A DNA stretch of 8,002 nt from JAEUMW01 sp039807745 (GTDB taxonomy: Bacteria > Pseudomonadota > Gammaproteobacteria > Burkholderiales > JAEUMW01). A program made the position numbers and the translations under genes. Location: contig JBDHRV010000156.1 in NCBI GenBank assembly GCA_039807745.1, positions 1-8,002 of the forward strand, given 5' to 3'. The notes below the pieces were generated by a model, which was not told the origin of the DNA, made no database searches, and saw only the letters and a list, made by a program, of their open reading frames with translations. Of this stretch, positions 1-6,227 are shown in pieces (position 1 is the first letter of the stretch; every line of letters begins with the position of its first letter).

Positions 1-4
1 CTAA

Positions 5-10
5 TATAAT
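5..10 (+). promoter_or_regulatory. Putative sigma-70 -10 hexamer for the efflux operon
   Basis: The hexamer at this position is TATAAT, an exact match to the sigma-70 -10 consensus, in an AT-rich decamer that stands out from the GC-rich surroundings. Transcription would begin near 16-18, leaving a leader of roughly 57 nt before the GTG start of adaptor 1. The matching -35 box would lie left of the window edge, so the promoter cannot be confirmed here. There is no extended -10 TG. The call rests on the hexamer, its position upstream of the first gene and the adjacent palindrome. Confidence 0.5.
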
Positions 11-14
11 TCGG

Positions 15-31
15 CCGGATGGCCCATCCGG
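15..31. promoter_or_regulatory. 17-nt perfect palindrome, candidate repressor operator
   Basis: The sequence is CCGGATGG-C-CCATCCGG: 8-bp arms around one central base, with symmetry ending at the next pair outward. It begins 4 nt after the TATAAT hexamer and so covers the expected transcription start, a typical place for an operator. RND efflux operons are commonly controlled by TetR- or MarR-family repressors, often divergently encoded; that no regulator is seen here is expected because the window starts at the promoter. No T-run follows the dyad, which argues against an intrinsic terminator. It could also form an RNA hairpin at the 5' end of the transcript. The operator role is inference. 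Confidence 0.45.
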
Positions 32-64
32 GCGCCGCAGCGAACCGCCACCCTGGCCTATCTC

Positions 65-69
65 GAGGG
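65..69 (+). promoter_or_regulatory. Ribosome binding site for adaptor 1
   Basis: GAGGG ends 4 nt before the GTG codon at 74, a slightly short spacing. It supports GTG as the start. The reading frame is open back to the stop at 2-4 but contains no ATG, GTG or TTG upstream of 74. Confidence 0.5.
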
Positions 70-73
70 CTTC

Positions 74-1753
74 GTGAATTCCTTCCGCTCCGCCCGCATT
101 CCCTCGCCGCGCTCCTCTCCGGAAATCCCGTTCACCCTTGCCATCGCTCTGGCCGTCGTCACACTCTGCGCGCCCGGCTGCGGCAAGGAAGAACCGAAGC
201 CGGTCGCGCGTCCGCCGATCGAGGTCACCGCGGTGACGATCGAACCGCGCGACACGCCGGTGCCGTTCGAGTTCGTCGGTCAAACGCAGAGCTCGCGCGA
301 AGTGGAGATCCGCGCCCGCGTGGACGGCTTTCTCGAGAAGCGCGTCTACATCGAGGGCGACCCGGTGCGCACCGGGCAGCCGATGTTCCTGATGGATCGC
401 AAGCCGTTCGAAGCGGCGCTCCAGCAAGCGAAAGGCGAGCTCGCGCAGCGGCAGGCGCAACTCGACACGGCGAAGGCGAACCTCACGCGTATCCGCCCGC
501 TCGCCGAGCAGAACGCGGTCTCGAAGAGGGATCTCGACGACGCCGTGGGCACCTATCAGGCGGCCGAAGCGCAGGTGCTCGCCGCCAAGGGCAACGTGCG
601 TACGGCGGAGCTCAACCTCGGCTACACCACCATCAGCTCGCCGCTGACCGGTCTTTCGTCCTTCGCCAAGGTGCAGGACGGCGCCTACATCAGCGCGTCG
701 AACAACCTGCTCACGACCGTTTCCCAGGTCGACCCGATCTGGGTGAATTACAGCGTCTCGGAGAACGAGCTGCTGCGTCTGCGCGAGGAGGTTTCGCGCG
801 GCCTGCTCAAGGTGCCGCCCAATCGCGCGTACGAGGTCGAGGTGGTGCTGGCAGACGGCAGCGTCTTTCCCAACCGCGGCCGCGTGAGCTTCGCGGATCC
901 TTCGTTCAGCCAGGAGACGGGCACGTTCCTCGTGCGCGCCGTGCTGGCGAATCAGGCTGCGATCCTGCGCCCAGGACAGTTCGTGCGCGTGCGCGTGCTC
1001 GGCGCGCTGCGGCCGAACGCCGTGCTGGTGCCGCAGCGCGCGGTGCAACAGGGCGCCAAGAGCCACTTCGTCTGGGTGATCGGCAAGGACGACAAGGTCG
1101 AGCAGCGCATCGTCGAGGTCGGCGACTGGCTGGGCAATAACTGGTTCATCTTCCAGGGGCTGCAGCCCGGCGAGCGGGTGGTCGTCGACGGTGCGATCCG
1201 CATGTCCAACGGCGCCGCGGTCAGTGTCTCGGCTGCCCATGCTCCGGCCGCAACGCCATCCGAAGGCGGCGGGCCGGCCTTGGCGGCTCCGGCGATTCCC
1301 GGCTCCGAGCGCGGCTCCGGTGCACCGGCGCCTGCCGCCGCGCCTGCTGCCGGCGCTGGCGCGGCTCAACCCGGAGCCGCCTCGTCGCTCGATCCGAGCG
1401 CTCCGGCCACCGCCCCCCTGCCCGCCTACGTCTTCTTCGACCCCGACCGCGCGACCCTGACGACGCAGGCGCGCGCAGAGGTCACGAAGCTGGCGACCCA
1501 TCTGAAACAGAGTCCGCAGTCCCGCGTTCACATCACCGGCTTCGTGGACAAGACAGGCAGTCGCGCGACCAACCTCGAACTCGCGCAGGCGCGCGCCAGG
1601 GCGGTTCACGATGCGCTGCGCGAGCAAGGGGTGGACGAGCGCCAGTTGAATCTCAAGGCCCCGGCCGACATCATCGGCGGGCCCGACAACCAGCGGGCGC
1701 GGCGGGTCGAAGTGCATGCGGCGCTTCCCGCCGCGGCAACGCCGCCGAACTAG
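74..1753 (+). CDS. RND efflux periplasmic adaptor (membrane fusion protein) fused to a C-terminal OmpA-like peptidoglycan-binding domain
   Basis: This is the periplasmic adaptor linking an RND permease to an outer-membrane channel, 559 aa from a GTG start. Residues 1-36 look like a lipoprotein signal: Arg-containing n-region, hydrophobic stretch 20-32, candidate acylated Cys36 followed by Gly-Lys. The preceding C-A-P-G is a poor lipobox. Lipoyl half-motifs lie near 80-108 and 183-200. The coiled hairpin between them carries R139, L143 and S150, the spacing of the RLS motif that docks on TolC-type channels. Beta-barrel and membrane-proximal regions follow to about 385. Ordinary adaptors end there (about 370-400 aa). 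This one continues through an Ala/Pro/Gly-rich linker (about 388-450) and an OmpA-like domain (451-547). Permease 1 starts 15 nt downstream, so the two are surely co-expressed. The adaptor assignment is firm and the fusion is in one uninterrupted frame. Substrate is unknown. Confidence 0.95.
   Translation: MNSFRSARIPSPRSSPEIPFTLAIALAVVTLCAPGCGKEEPKPVARPPIEVTAVTIEPRDTPVPFEFVGQTQSSREVEIRARVDGFLEKRVYIEGDPVRTGQPMFLMDRKPFEAALQQAKGELAQRQAQLDTAKANLTRIRPLAEQNAVSKRDLDDAVGTYQAAEAQVLAAKGNVRTAELNLGYTTISSPLTGLSSFAKVQDGAYISASNNLLTTVSQVDPIWVNYSVSENELLRLREEVSRGLLKVPPNRAYEVEVVLADGSVFPNRGRVSFADPSFSQETGTFLVRAVLANQAAILRPGQFVRVRVLGALRPNAVLVPQRAVQQGAKSHFVWVIGKDDKVEQRIVEVGDWLGNNWFIFQGLQPGERVVVDGAIRMSNGAAVSVSAAHAPAATPSEGGGPALAAPAIPGSERGSGAPAPAAAPAAGAGAAQPGAASSLDPSAPATAPLPAYVFFDPDRATLTTQARAEVTKLATHLKQSPQSRVHITGFVDKTGSRATNLELAQARARAVHDALREQGVDERQLNLKAPADIIGGPDNQRARRVEVHAALPAAATPPN
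604..630 (+). repeat. 27-nt exact match between adaptor genes, copy 1
   Basis: Positions 604-630 are identical to 5507-5533. Both encode the same conserved lipoyl-region residues (around E-L-N-L-G-Y-T-T) in adaptors 1 and 2. This reflects paralogy of the two genes rather than a mobile or regulatory repeat. The flanking bases diverge at once on both sides. Confidence 0.85.
1235..1423 (+). other. Ala/Pro/Gly-rich linker between adaptor and OmpA-like domain
   Basis: This stretch encodes residues 388-450 of adaptor 1, composed almost entirely of Ala, Pro, Gly and Ser, with no predicted fold and few charges. Such composition usually means a flexible or extended periplasmic tether. About 60 extended residues could span well over 100 angstroms, enough in principle to reach from the membrane-proximal end of the adaptor to the peptidoglycan layer. 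The boundaries are judged by eye. Confidence 0.75.
1424..1714 (+). other. OmpA-like (OmpA C-terminal type) domain within adaptor 1
   Basis: Residues 451-547 follow the OmpA-like pattern. The domain opens with the strand AYVFFDPDRATL, then a helix and the HITGFVDKTG strand-turn. Next come the N-L-E-L-A-Q-A-R-A-R-A-V helix and a closing N-Q-R-A-R-R-V-E-V strand. Asp492 and Arg507 are 15 residues apart, as are Asp271 and Arg286 of Acinetobacter OmpA, which bind the diaminopimelate of peptidoglycan. Two departures stand out: the usual G-H-T-D is G-F-V-D, and the loop before the terminal N-x-x-x-R-R-V is several residues shorter than usual. Peptidoglycan binding is inferred from the family and conserved residues. 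Confidence 0.88.
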
Positions 1754-1768
1754 CGCTGCGATGCGCCG

Positions 1769-4700
1769 ATGAGGATTTCGCATTTCTGCATCGATCGCCC
1801 GATCTTCGCGGCGGTGATTTCCATCATCATCACGATCGCAGGCGCGGTAGCGATGGTGAACCTGCCGATCGCGCAGTACCCGGACATCACGCCGCCCACC
1901 ATCACGGTCTCCGCCACCTATCCCGGCGCCAGCGCGGAAGTGGTCGCGAACAACGTCGCCGCGCCCATCGAGCAGCAGGTCAACGGCGCCGACAACATGC
2001 TGTACATGTACTCGACGACGTCGTCGAACGGCAGCATGAACCTCACGATCTTCTTCGAGATCGGCACGGTGCCGTCGCTCGCGCAGGTGGACGTGCAGAA
2101 CCGCGTCAACCTGGCGCTGCCGCAACTGCCCGCGGCGGTGCAGGCGCAGGGCGTGTCGGTGCAGAAGCGCTCGTCTTCGTTCATGATGATCATCGCGGTC
2201 TATTCGCCGGACGACCGCTTCAGCGAGGCCTACGTCGCGAACTACGCGAATCTCTACGTGCTCGACGCGGTCAAGCGCGTGCCCGGCGCCAACCAGTCGA
2301 GCATTTTCGGCACGCCCGACTACGCCATGCGCATCTGGTTGAAGCCCGATCGCATGGCGAGCCTCGGGATCACCGCGACCGACGTCCAGCAGGCGGTCGC
2401 GAACCAGAACCAGCAGTTCGCGGTGGGACGCATCGGCCAGCCGCCCACGGGCAGGCCGGTCGAGGAATCGTTCGCGCTGACCACGCAGGGCCGGCTGACC
2501 GAGCCCTCACAGTTCGACGACATCATCCTGCGTGCCGAGAGCGGCGGCGCCGCCCTGGTGCGGTTGAAGGACGTGGGGCGCGCGCAGTACGGCCTGAAGG
2601 ACTACTCCACCTCACGCACGTTCAACGGCAAGACGGCCTCGATCATGGCGGTCTACCAGCAGCCGGGGGCCAACGCGCTCGAAGTGTCGAAGGCGGTGCG
2701 GGCAACACTGGCCGAGCTCAAGAAGACCTTCCCCGAAGGCATCGACTACGCCATCGCGATGGACACGACGAACTTCACGCGCGCCTCGATCCGGGAAGTG
2801 GTGCAGACCTTCTTCGAGGCGCTGATGCTGGTCGTGCTGGTCGTGTTCCTGTTCCTGCACAGTCTGCGCGTCACGCTCATCCCGGTGCTCGCCGTGCCGG
2901 TGTCCATCGTCGGCACGTTCATCGGCATGCTCGCGCTCGGCTTCTCGATCAACATGCTCACGCTCTTCGGCATGGTGCTCGCCATCGGCATCGTGGTCGA
3001 CGACGCGATCGTCGTCATCGAGAACGTCGAGCGCAACATGAACGAGCACGGGCTCGATCCCGTCGCGGCCGCGAAGCGCGCCATGGACGAGGTCGGTGGC
3101 CCGGTGATCGCCATCGTGCTCGTGCTGTGCGCGGTGTTCGTCCCGGTCGCGTTCCTGGGCGGCATCACCGGGCAGCTCTACAAGCAGTTCGCCATCACCA
3201 TCGCCATCTCCGTGGTCATTTCGGGCGTCGTCGCGCTGACCCTGTCGCCCGCCCTGGCAGCGCTGCTGCTCCATCCGGGAGAGGGGCCCAAGCGCGGCTT
3301 CTTCGCCTGGTTCGAGCGCCGCTTTACACGCATGACCGATCGCTACGTGGGCGGGGTCGCACTCGTCATCAAGCGCGTGGTGGTTGCGCTGCTGCTGTTC
3401 GCGGGAATGCTGGTTCTCACCTTCGGCCTGTTCAAGAAGATCCCGACGTCGTTTCTGCCGCCGGAGGACCAGGGCTACCTGCTCGGCGCCATCGTCCTGC
3501 CCGATGCCGCAAGCCTCGCGCGCACGGCGGAAGTCGGCAAGAAGGTAACGGAGTTCTTCGCCGGCAATCCCGCCGCCGACGCCACGGTGGTGGTCAGCGG
3601 CTACAGCATTCTCGATTCGCAGACCAAGAACAATGGCGGCGTGTTCTTCGTCGGCCTGAAGGATTTTCCGGAGCGCAAGGATCCCGCGCTGCAGGCACCG
3701 GCCGTCATCGCGGCCGCATCGAAGGCGTTCTCCTCGATCAAGGAGGCGCTCGTGCTGCCGATCAACCCGCCGTCGATTCCCGGTCTCGGCACCACCGGCG
3801 GCATGGAGTTCTGGCTGCAGGCGCAGGGCGACACCTCGATCCAGCAGTTCCAGGACGTCTTCCAGCAGTACCTCGCCAAGCTGCGCCAGCGGCCGGAGCT
3901 CACCCGTATCACCGCCACCTTCAACGCCAATTCGCAGCAGATGCTGGTCGACGTCGATCGCGCCAAGGCGGAAACCCTCGGCGTGCCGGTGCAGGACGTG
4001 TACAACACCGTGCAGATCCTGTTCGGATCGCTGTACGTGAGTCAGTTCAACAAGTTCAGCCGTCTGTGGCAGGTCATCCTGCAGGCCGAGCCGGAGTTCC
4101 GGCTCAAGCCGGACGATCTCGACAATCTCTACGTCCGCAGCGAAGCAGGCAACATGGTCCCGCTCAAGGCGCTGGTGACCACCCGTTACATCACCGGCCC
4201 GGACATCGTCACCCGCTTCAACAACTTTCCCGCGATCAAGATCACCGCCGATGTCGCACCGGGCTTCAGCTCGGGTGAGGGTATCGCGACCATGGAAGCG
4301 GTGGCCGCCGAAGTGCTGCCGGCGGGCTACGGTTACGCCTGGAGCGGACTGTCCTTCGAAGAGAAGAAATCCGGCGGCACCTCGTTCGTCGTCTTCATCT
4401 TCGGCCTCATCATGGTGTTCCTCATCCTTGCCGCGCAGTACGAGAAATGGACGCTGCCCGCTGGCGTGCTGCTGGCGGTGCCGTTCGCGATCTTCGGCGC
4501 GATCATGGCGATCTGGCTGCGCGGTCAGGAGAACAACATCTACTTCCAGATCGGACTCACCATGCTGATCGCCCTTGCCGCCAAAAACGCGATCCTGATC
4601 TTCGAGTTCGCGGTGCTGAACCGCGATGCCGGCAAGTCTCCGTTCGATGCGGCGCTCACCGCGGCACGCGAGCGGCTGCGTCCGATCGTGATGACCTCGT

Positions 4701-4993
4701 TCGCTTTCATCCTGGGCTGCGTGCCGCTCGCCATCGCCACCGGCGCCGCGGCGAACAGCCGGCATTCCATCGGCACCGGCGTCATCGGCGGCATGCTGGT
4801 GGCGACGGTGATCGCCGTCTTCTTCATCCCGATGTTCTACTGGCTGATCGAATCGCTCACGGAGAAGGTCGGGCGCAAGCCAGCGACCCCTTCGAGCGGC
4901 ACGAAGCCTCCCGCTGCGCCGCCCGTGAAACCGACCCCTGGCGGTGGCACGCCGGCCCCTTCCGCCCCGCACGACAAGCGGGCGGGCGACTGA
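1769..4993 (+). CDS. HAE1-type RND multidrug efflux permease (pump 1)
   Basis: This is the inner-membrane, proton-driven permease of the AcrB/MexB/MexF class, complete at 1074 aa; the family usually has about 1030-1050. It opens MRISHFCIDRPIFA, the standard start leading into TM1. TM2 lies near 350-368 and is followed by the TM4 segment VVDDAIVVIENVE with Asp411 and Asp412. Lys939, Arg969 and Thr976 complete the set matching AcrB D407, D408, K940, R971 and T978, so the proton relay is intact. Two large periplasmic loops (about 30-340 and 560-870) form the porter and docking domains. The loop matching the AcrB glycine-rich switch loop (about 612-624) lacks the Phe and most glycines. Residues 1032-1074 form a Pro/Gly-rich cytoplasmic tail. 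The start ATG is 15 nt after the adaptor 1 stop; no strong Shine-Dalgarno is visible, suggesting translational coupling. Substrate range cannot be read from the sequence. Confidence 0.97.
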   Translation: MRISHFCIDRPIFAAVISIIITIAGAVAMVNLPIAQYPDITPPTITVSATYPGASAEVVANNVAAPIEQQVNGADNMLYMYSTTSSNGSMNLTIFFEIGTVPSLAQVDVQNRVNLALPQLPAAVQAQGVSVQKRSSSFMMIIAVYSPDDRFSEAYVANYANLYVLDAVKRVPGANQSSIFGTPDYAMRIWLKPDRMASLGITATDVQQAVANQNQQFAVGRIGQPPTGRPVEESFALTTQGRLTEPSQFDDIILRAESGGAALVRLKDVGRAQYGLKDYSTSRTFNGKTASIMAVYQQPGANALEVSKAVRATLAELKKTFPEGIDYAIAMDTTNFTRASIREVVQTFFEALMLVVLVVFLFLHSLRVTLIPVLAVPVSIVGTFIGMLALGFSINMLTLFGMVLAIGIVVDDAIVVIENVERNMNEHGLDPVAAAKRAMDEVGGPVIAIVLVLCAVFVPVAFLGGITGQLYKQFAITIAISVVISGVVALTLSPALAALLLHPGEGPKRGFFAWFERRFTRMTDRYVGGVALVIKRVVVALLLFAGMLVLTFGLFKKIPTSFLPPEDQGYLLGAIVLPDAASLARTAEVGKKVTEFFAGNPAADATVVVSGYSILDSQTKNNGGVFFVGLKDFPERKDPALQAPAVIAAASKAFSSIKEALVLPINPPSIPGLGTTGGMEFWLQAQGDTSIQQFQDVFQQYLAKLRQRPELTRITATFNANSQQMLVDVDRAKAETLGVPVQDVYNTVQILFGSLYVSQFNKFSRLWQVILQAEPEFRLKPDDLDNLYVRSEAGNMVPLKALVTTRYITGPDIVTRFNNFPAIKITADVAPGFSSGEGIATMEAVAAEVLPAGYGYAWSGLSFEEKKSGGTSFVVFIFGLIMVFLILAAQYEKWTLPAGVLLAVPFAIFGAIMAIWLRGQENNIYFQIGLTMLIALAAKNAILIFEFAVLNRDAGKSPFDAALTAARERLRPIVMTSFAFILGCVPLAIATGAAANSRHSIGTGVIGGMLVATVIAVFFIPMFYWLIESLTEKVGRKPATPSSGTKPPAAPPVKPTPGGGTPAPSAPHDKRAGD

Positions 4994-5015
4994 TACCCGA
5001 CTCTGAGCGTTCGCC

Positions 5016-6212
5016 ATGTCACTGAGTGCCTTCGCACGCTGCTCCATCTACGGCGCCGCTTTGAGCGCCGCGTTCGCCGCCGGCTGCTCGAGGGAGGCGC
5101 CGCCGTCGCCGCGGCCGGTGCCCGAGGTCACCATCGTAACGGTGCAGCCGCGGGACATCCCCTACACGCCGGAGTTCGTGGCGCAGACCGAGAGTTCACG
5201 CCAGGTCAACATCGTCGCGCGCGTCTCGGGTTACCTCGACAAGATCGCATACCAGGAGGGCGAGGTCGTGAAGGAGGGGCAGGTGCTCTTCCAGCTCGAC
5301 CCGAAGCCGCTCCAGGCGCAGCTCGATGCCGCCCGCGGCGAGTTGCAGTCGCAGCAGGCGCGGTTCAAGACCGCCGACGCGACCTTGCGCCGGGTCAAGC
5401 CGCTCGCGGATCAGAACGCAGTCTCGCAAACGGATCTCGACCGCGCACAAGGGGAATTCGATTCGTCGAAAGCGGCGGTGTTCGCCGCGCAGGCGAAGGT
5501 GAAGGAGGCGGAGCTCAACCTCGGCTACACCACGATCCGCTCCCCGGTGACCGGACTCGCGAGCCGGTCGCTCCAGCGCCAGGGGACGTTCATCAACTCG
5601 ACGGCGGACAGCGCGTACCTCACCTACGTCGCGGCGATCGATCCCATATGGGTGAACTTCAGCGTGTCGCAGAACCTCGCCGCGAAATGGCGCGACGAGA
5701 CGAGGAAGAAGCTCTTGATCGAGCCGAAGAACCGCGACTACGAGGTCGAGATCGTGCTCTCCGACGGTACCCCCTATCCCTACAAGGGCAAGATCAACTT
5801 CGCCGACCCGTCCTTCAGCCAGGACACCGGCTCCTTCCTGGTGCGCGCGGTGCTGCCCAATCCGAAGCGGGACCTGCAACCGGGGATGTTCGTGACGGCT
5901 TACTCGAAGGGCGCCTTGCGGCCGAATGCGATCGTCGTGCCGCAGCTCGCGGTGCAGCAGGGCTCGAACGGCCACCTGGTCTACGTCGTCAAGCAGGACG
6001 GGACCGTGGAGGTGCGGCCGGTGGTCGTCGGCGATTACTTCGGCGAGAAGGAGATCGTGATCACCAGCGGTCTCGCCGCCGGCGACCGCGTCGTGGTCGA
6101 CGGCGTCCTCAAGGTCGTGCCCGGCCAGCCGGTGAAGGTCGTCGAGCCGGGCGCAGTGGACGGCGGCGATGCAGGCGAGTCCGCCGCAAAAGCAGGCGCG
6201 GTGAACAAATAG
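5016..6212 (+). CDS. RND efflux periplasmic adaptor (membrane fusion protein), pump 2
   Basis: This is a second periplasmic adaptor, 398 aa, the normal family length. The ATG at 5016 gives a short signal peptide ending A-A-G-C, with candidate lipid-attachment Cys24 followed by Ser-Arg. A lipoyl half-motif lies near 69-95 and its partner near 170-187. The hairpin between them carries R126, L130 and S137, the TolC-docking RLS spacing. Barrel and membrane-proximal regions run to about 376. It is clearly paralogous to adaptor 1: the ELNLGYTTI and DPSFSQ-TG-FLVRAVL blocks are nearly identical. It ends in a short Gly/Ala tail with no OmpA-like domain. The gene starts 22 nt after permease 1, with no terminator or obvious promoter in the gap, and lies 15 nt before permease 2, so it probably belongs to the same transcript and serves permease 2. 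Confidence 0.95.
   Translation: MSLSAFARCSIYGAALSAAFAAGCSREAPPSPRPVPEVTIVTVQPRDIPYTPEFVAQTESSRQVNIVARVSGYLDKIAYQEGEVVKEGQVLFQLDPKPLQAQLDAARGELQSQQARFKTADATLRRVKPLADQNAVSQTDLDRAQGEFDSSKAAVFAAQAKVKEAELNLGYTTIRSPVTGLASRSLQRQGTFINSTADSAYLTYVAAIDPIWVNFSVSQNLAAKWRDETRKKLLIEPKNRDYEVEIVLSDGTPYPYKGKINFADPSFSQDTGSFLVRAVLPNPKRDLQPGMFVTAYSKGALRPNAIVVPQLAVQQGSNGHLVYVVKQDGTVEVRPVVVGDYFGEKEIVITSGLAAGDRVVVDGVLKVVPGQPVKVVEPGAVDGGDAGESAAKAGAVNK
5507..5533 (+). repeat. 27-nt exact match between adaptor genes, copy 2
   Basis: This is the partner of 604-630, within adaptor 2 and in the same reading frame relative to the protein. A shorter exact match of 23 nt links the permease genes (2936-2958 and 7392-7414, encoding the GFSINML region). 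Both are conserved-domain identities kept since duplication or constrained by codon bias. Confidence 0.85.
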
Positions 6213-6215
6213 AAC

Positions 6216-6219
6216 GGGG
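6216..6219 (+). promoter_or_regulatory. Weak ribosome binding site for permease 2
   Basis: A GGGG run lies 8 nt before the ATG at 6228, inside the 15-nt gap after adaptor 2. It is a partial Shine-Dalgarno match at suitable spacing. Together with the MFTHFFIDRP start, which aligns with the N-terminus of permease 1, it supports ATG 6228. Confidence 0.35.
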
Positions 6220-6227
6220 CGCGCCAC

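Noticed and set aside
15..31. Palindrome as an intrinsic terminator of an upstream gene
   Set aside because: No T-run follows on either strand within a few bases on the GC-rich side. On the minus strand the dyad is followed by an AT-rich stretch, but not a T tract. The position just after TATAAT fits an operator better.
19..1140. Long plus-strand open frame starting in the palindrome and overlapping adaptor 1
   Set aside because: Its translation is Arg/Ala/Gly-rich with no recognisable domain, while the overlapping frame encodes a clear adaptor. It is a by-product of high GC content.
1761..1772. ATG at 1761 as an alternative start for permease 1
   Set aside because: It is in a different frame and reaches TGA after three codons. 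The ATG at 1769 gives the standard RND N-terminus.
4994..5015. Terminator or separate promoter between the two pump pairs
   Set aside because: The gap is only 22 nt, with no inverted repeat, T-run or recognisable -10 box, so the genes are more likely co-transcribed. A promoter inside the end of permease 1 cannot be excluded by eye.
2612..5047. Minus-strand open frame of 811 codons opposite permease 1
   Set aside because: The product is dominated by Arg, Asp, His, Glu and Gln, the usual reverse-strand shadow of a GC-rich membrane protein gene. Permease 1 on the plus strand has full family motifs.
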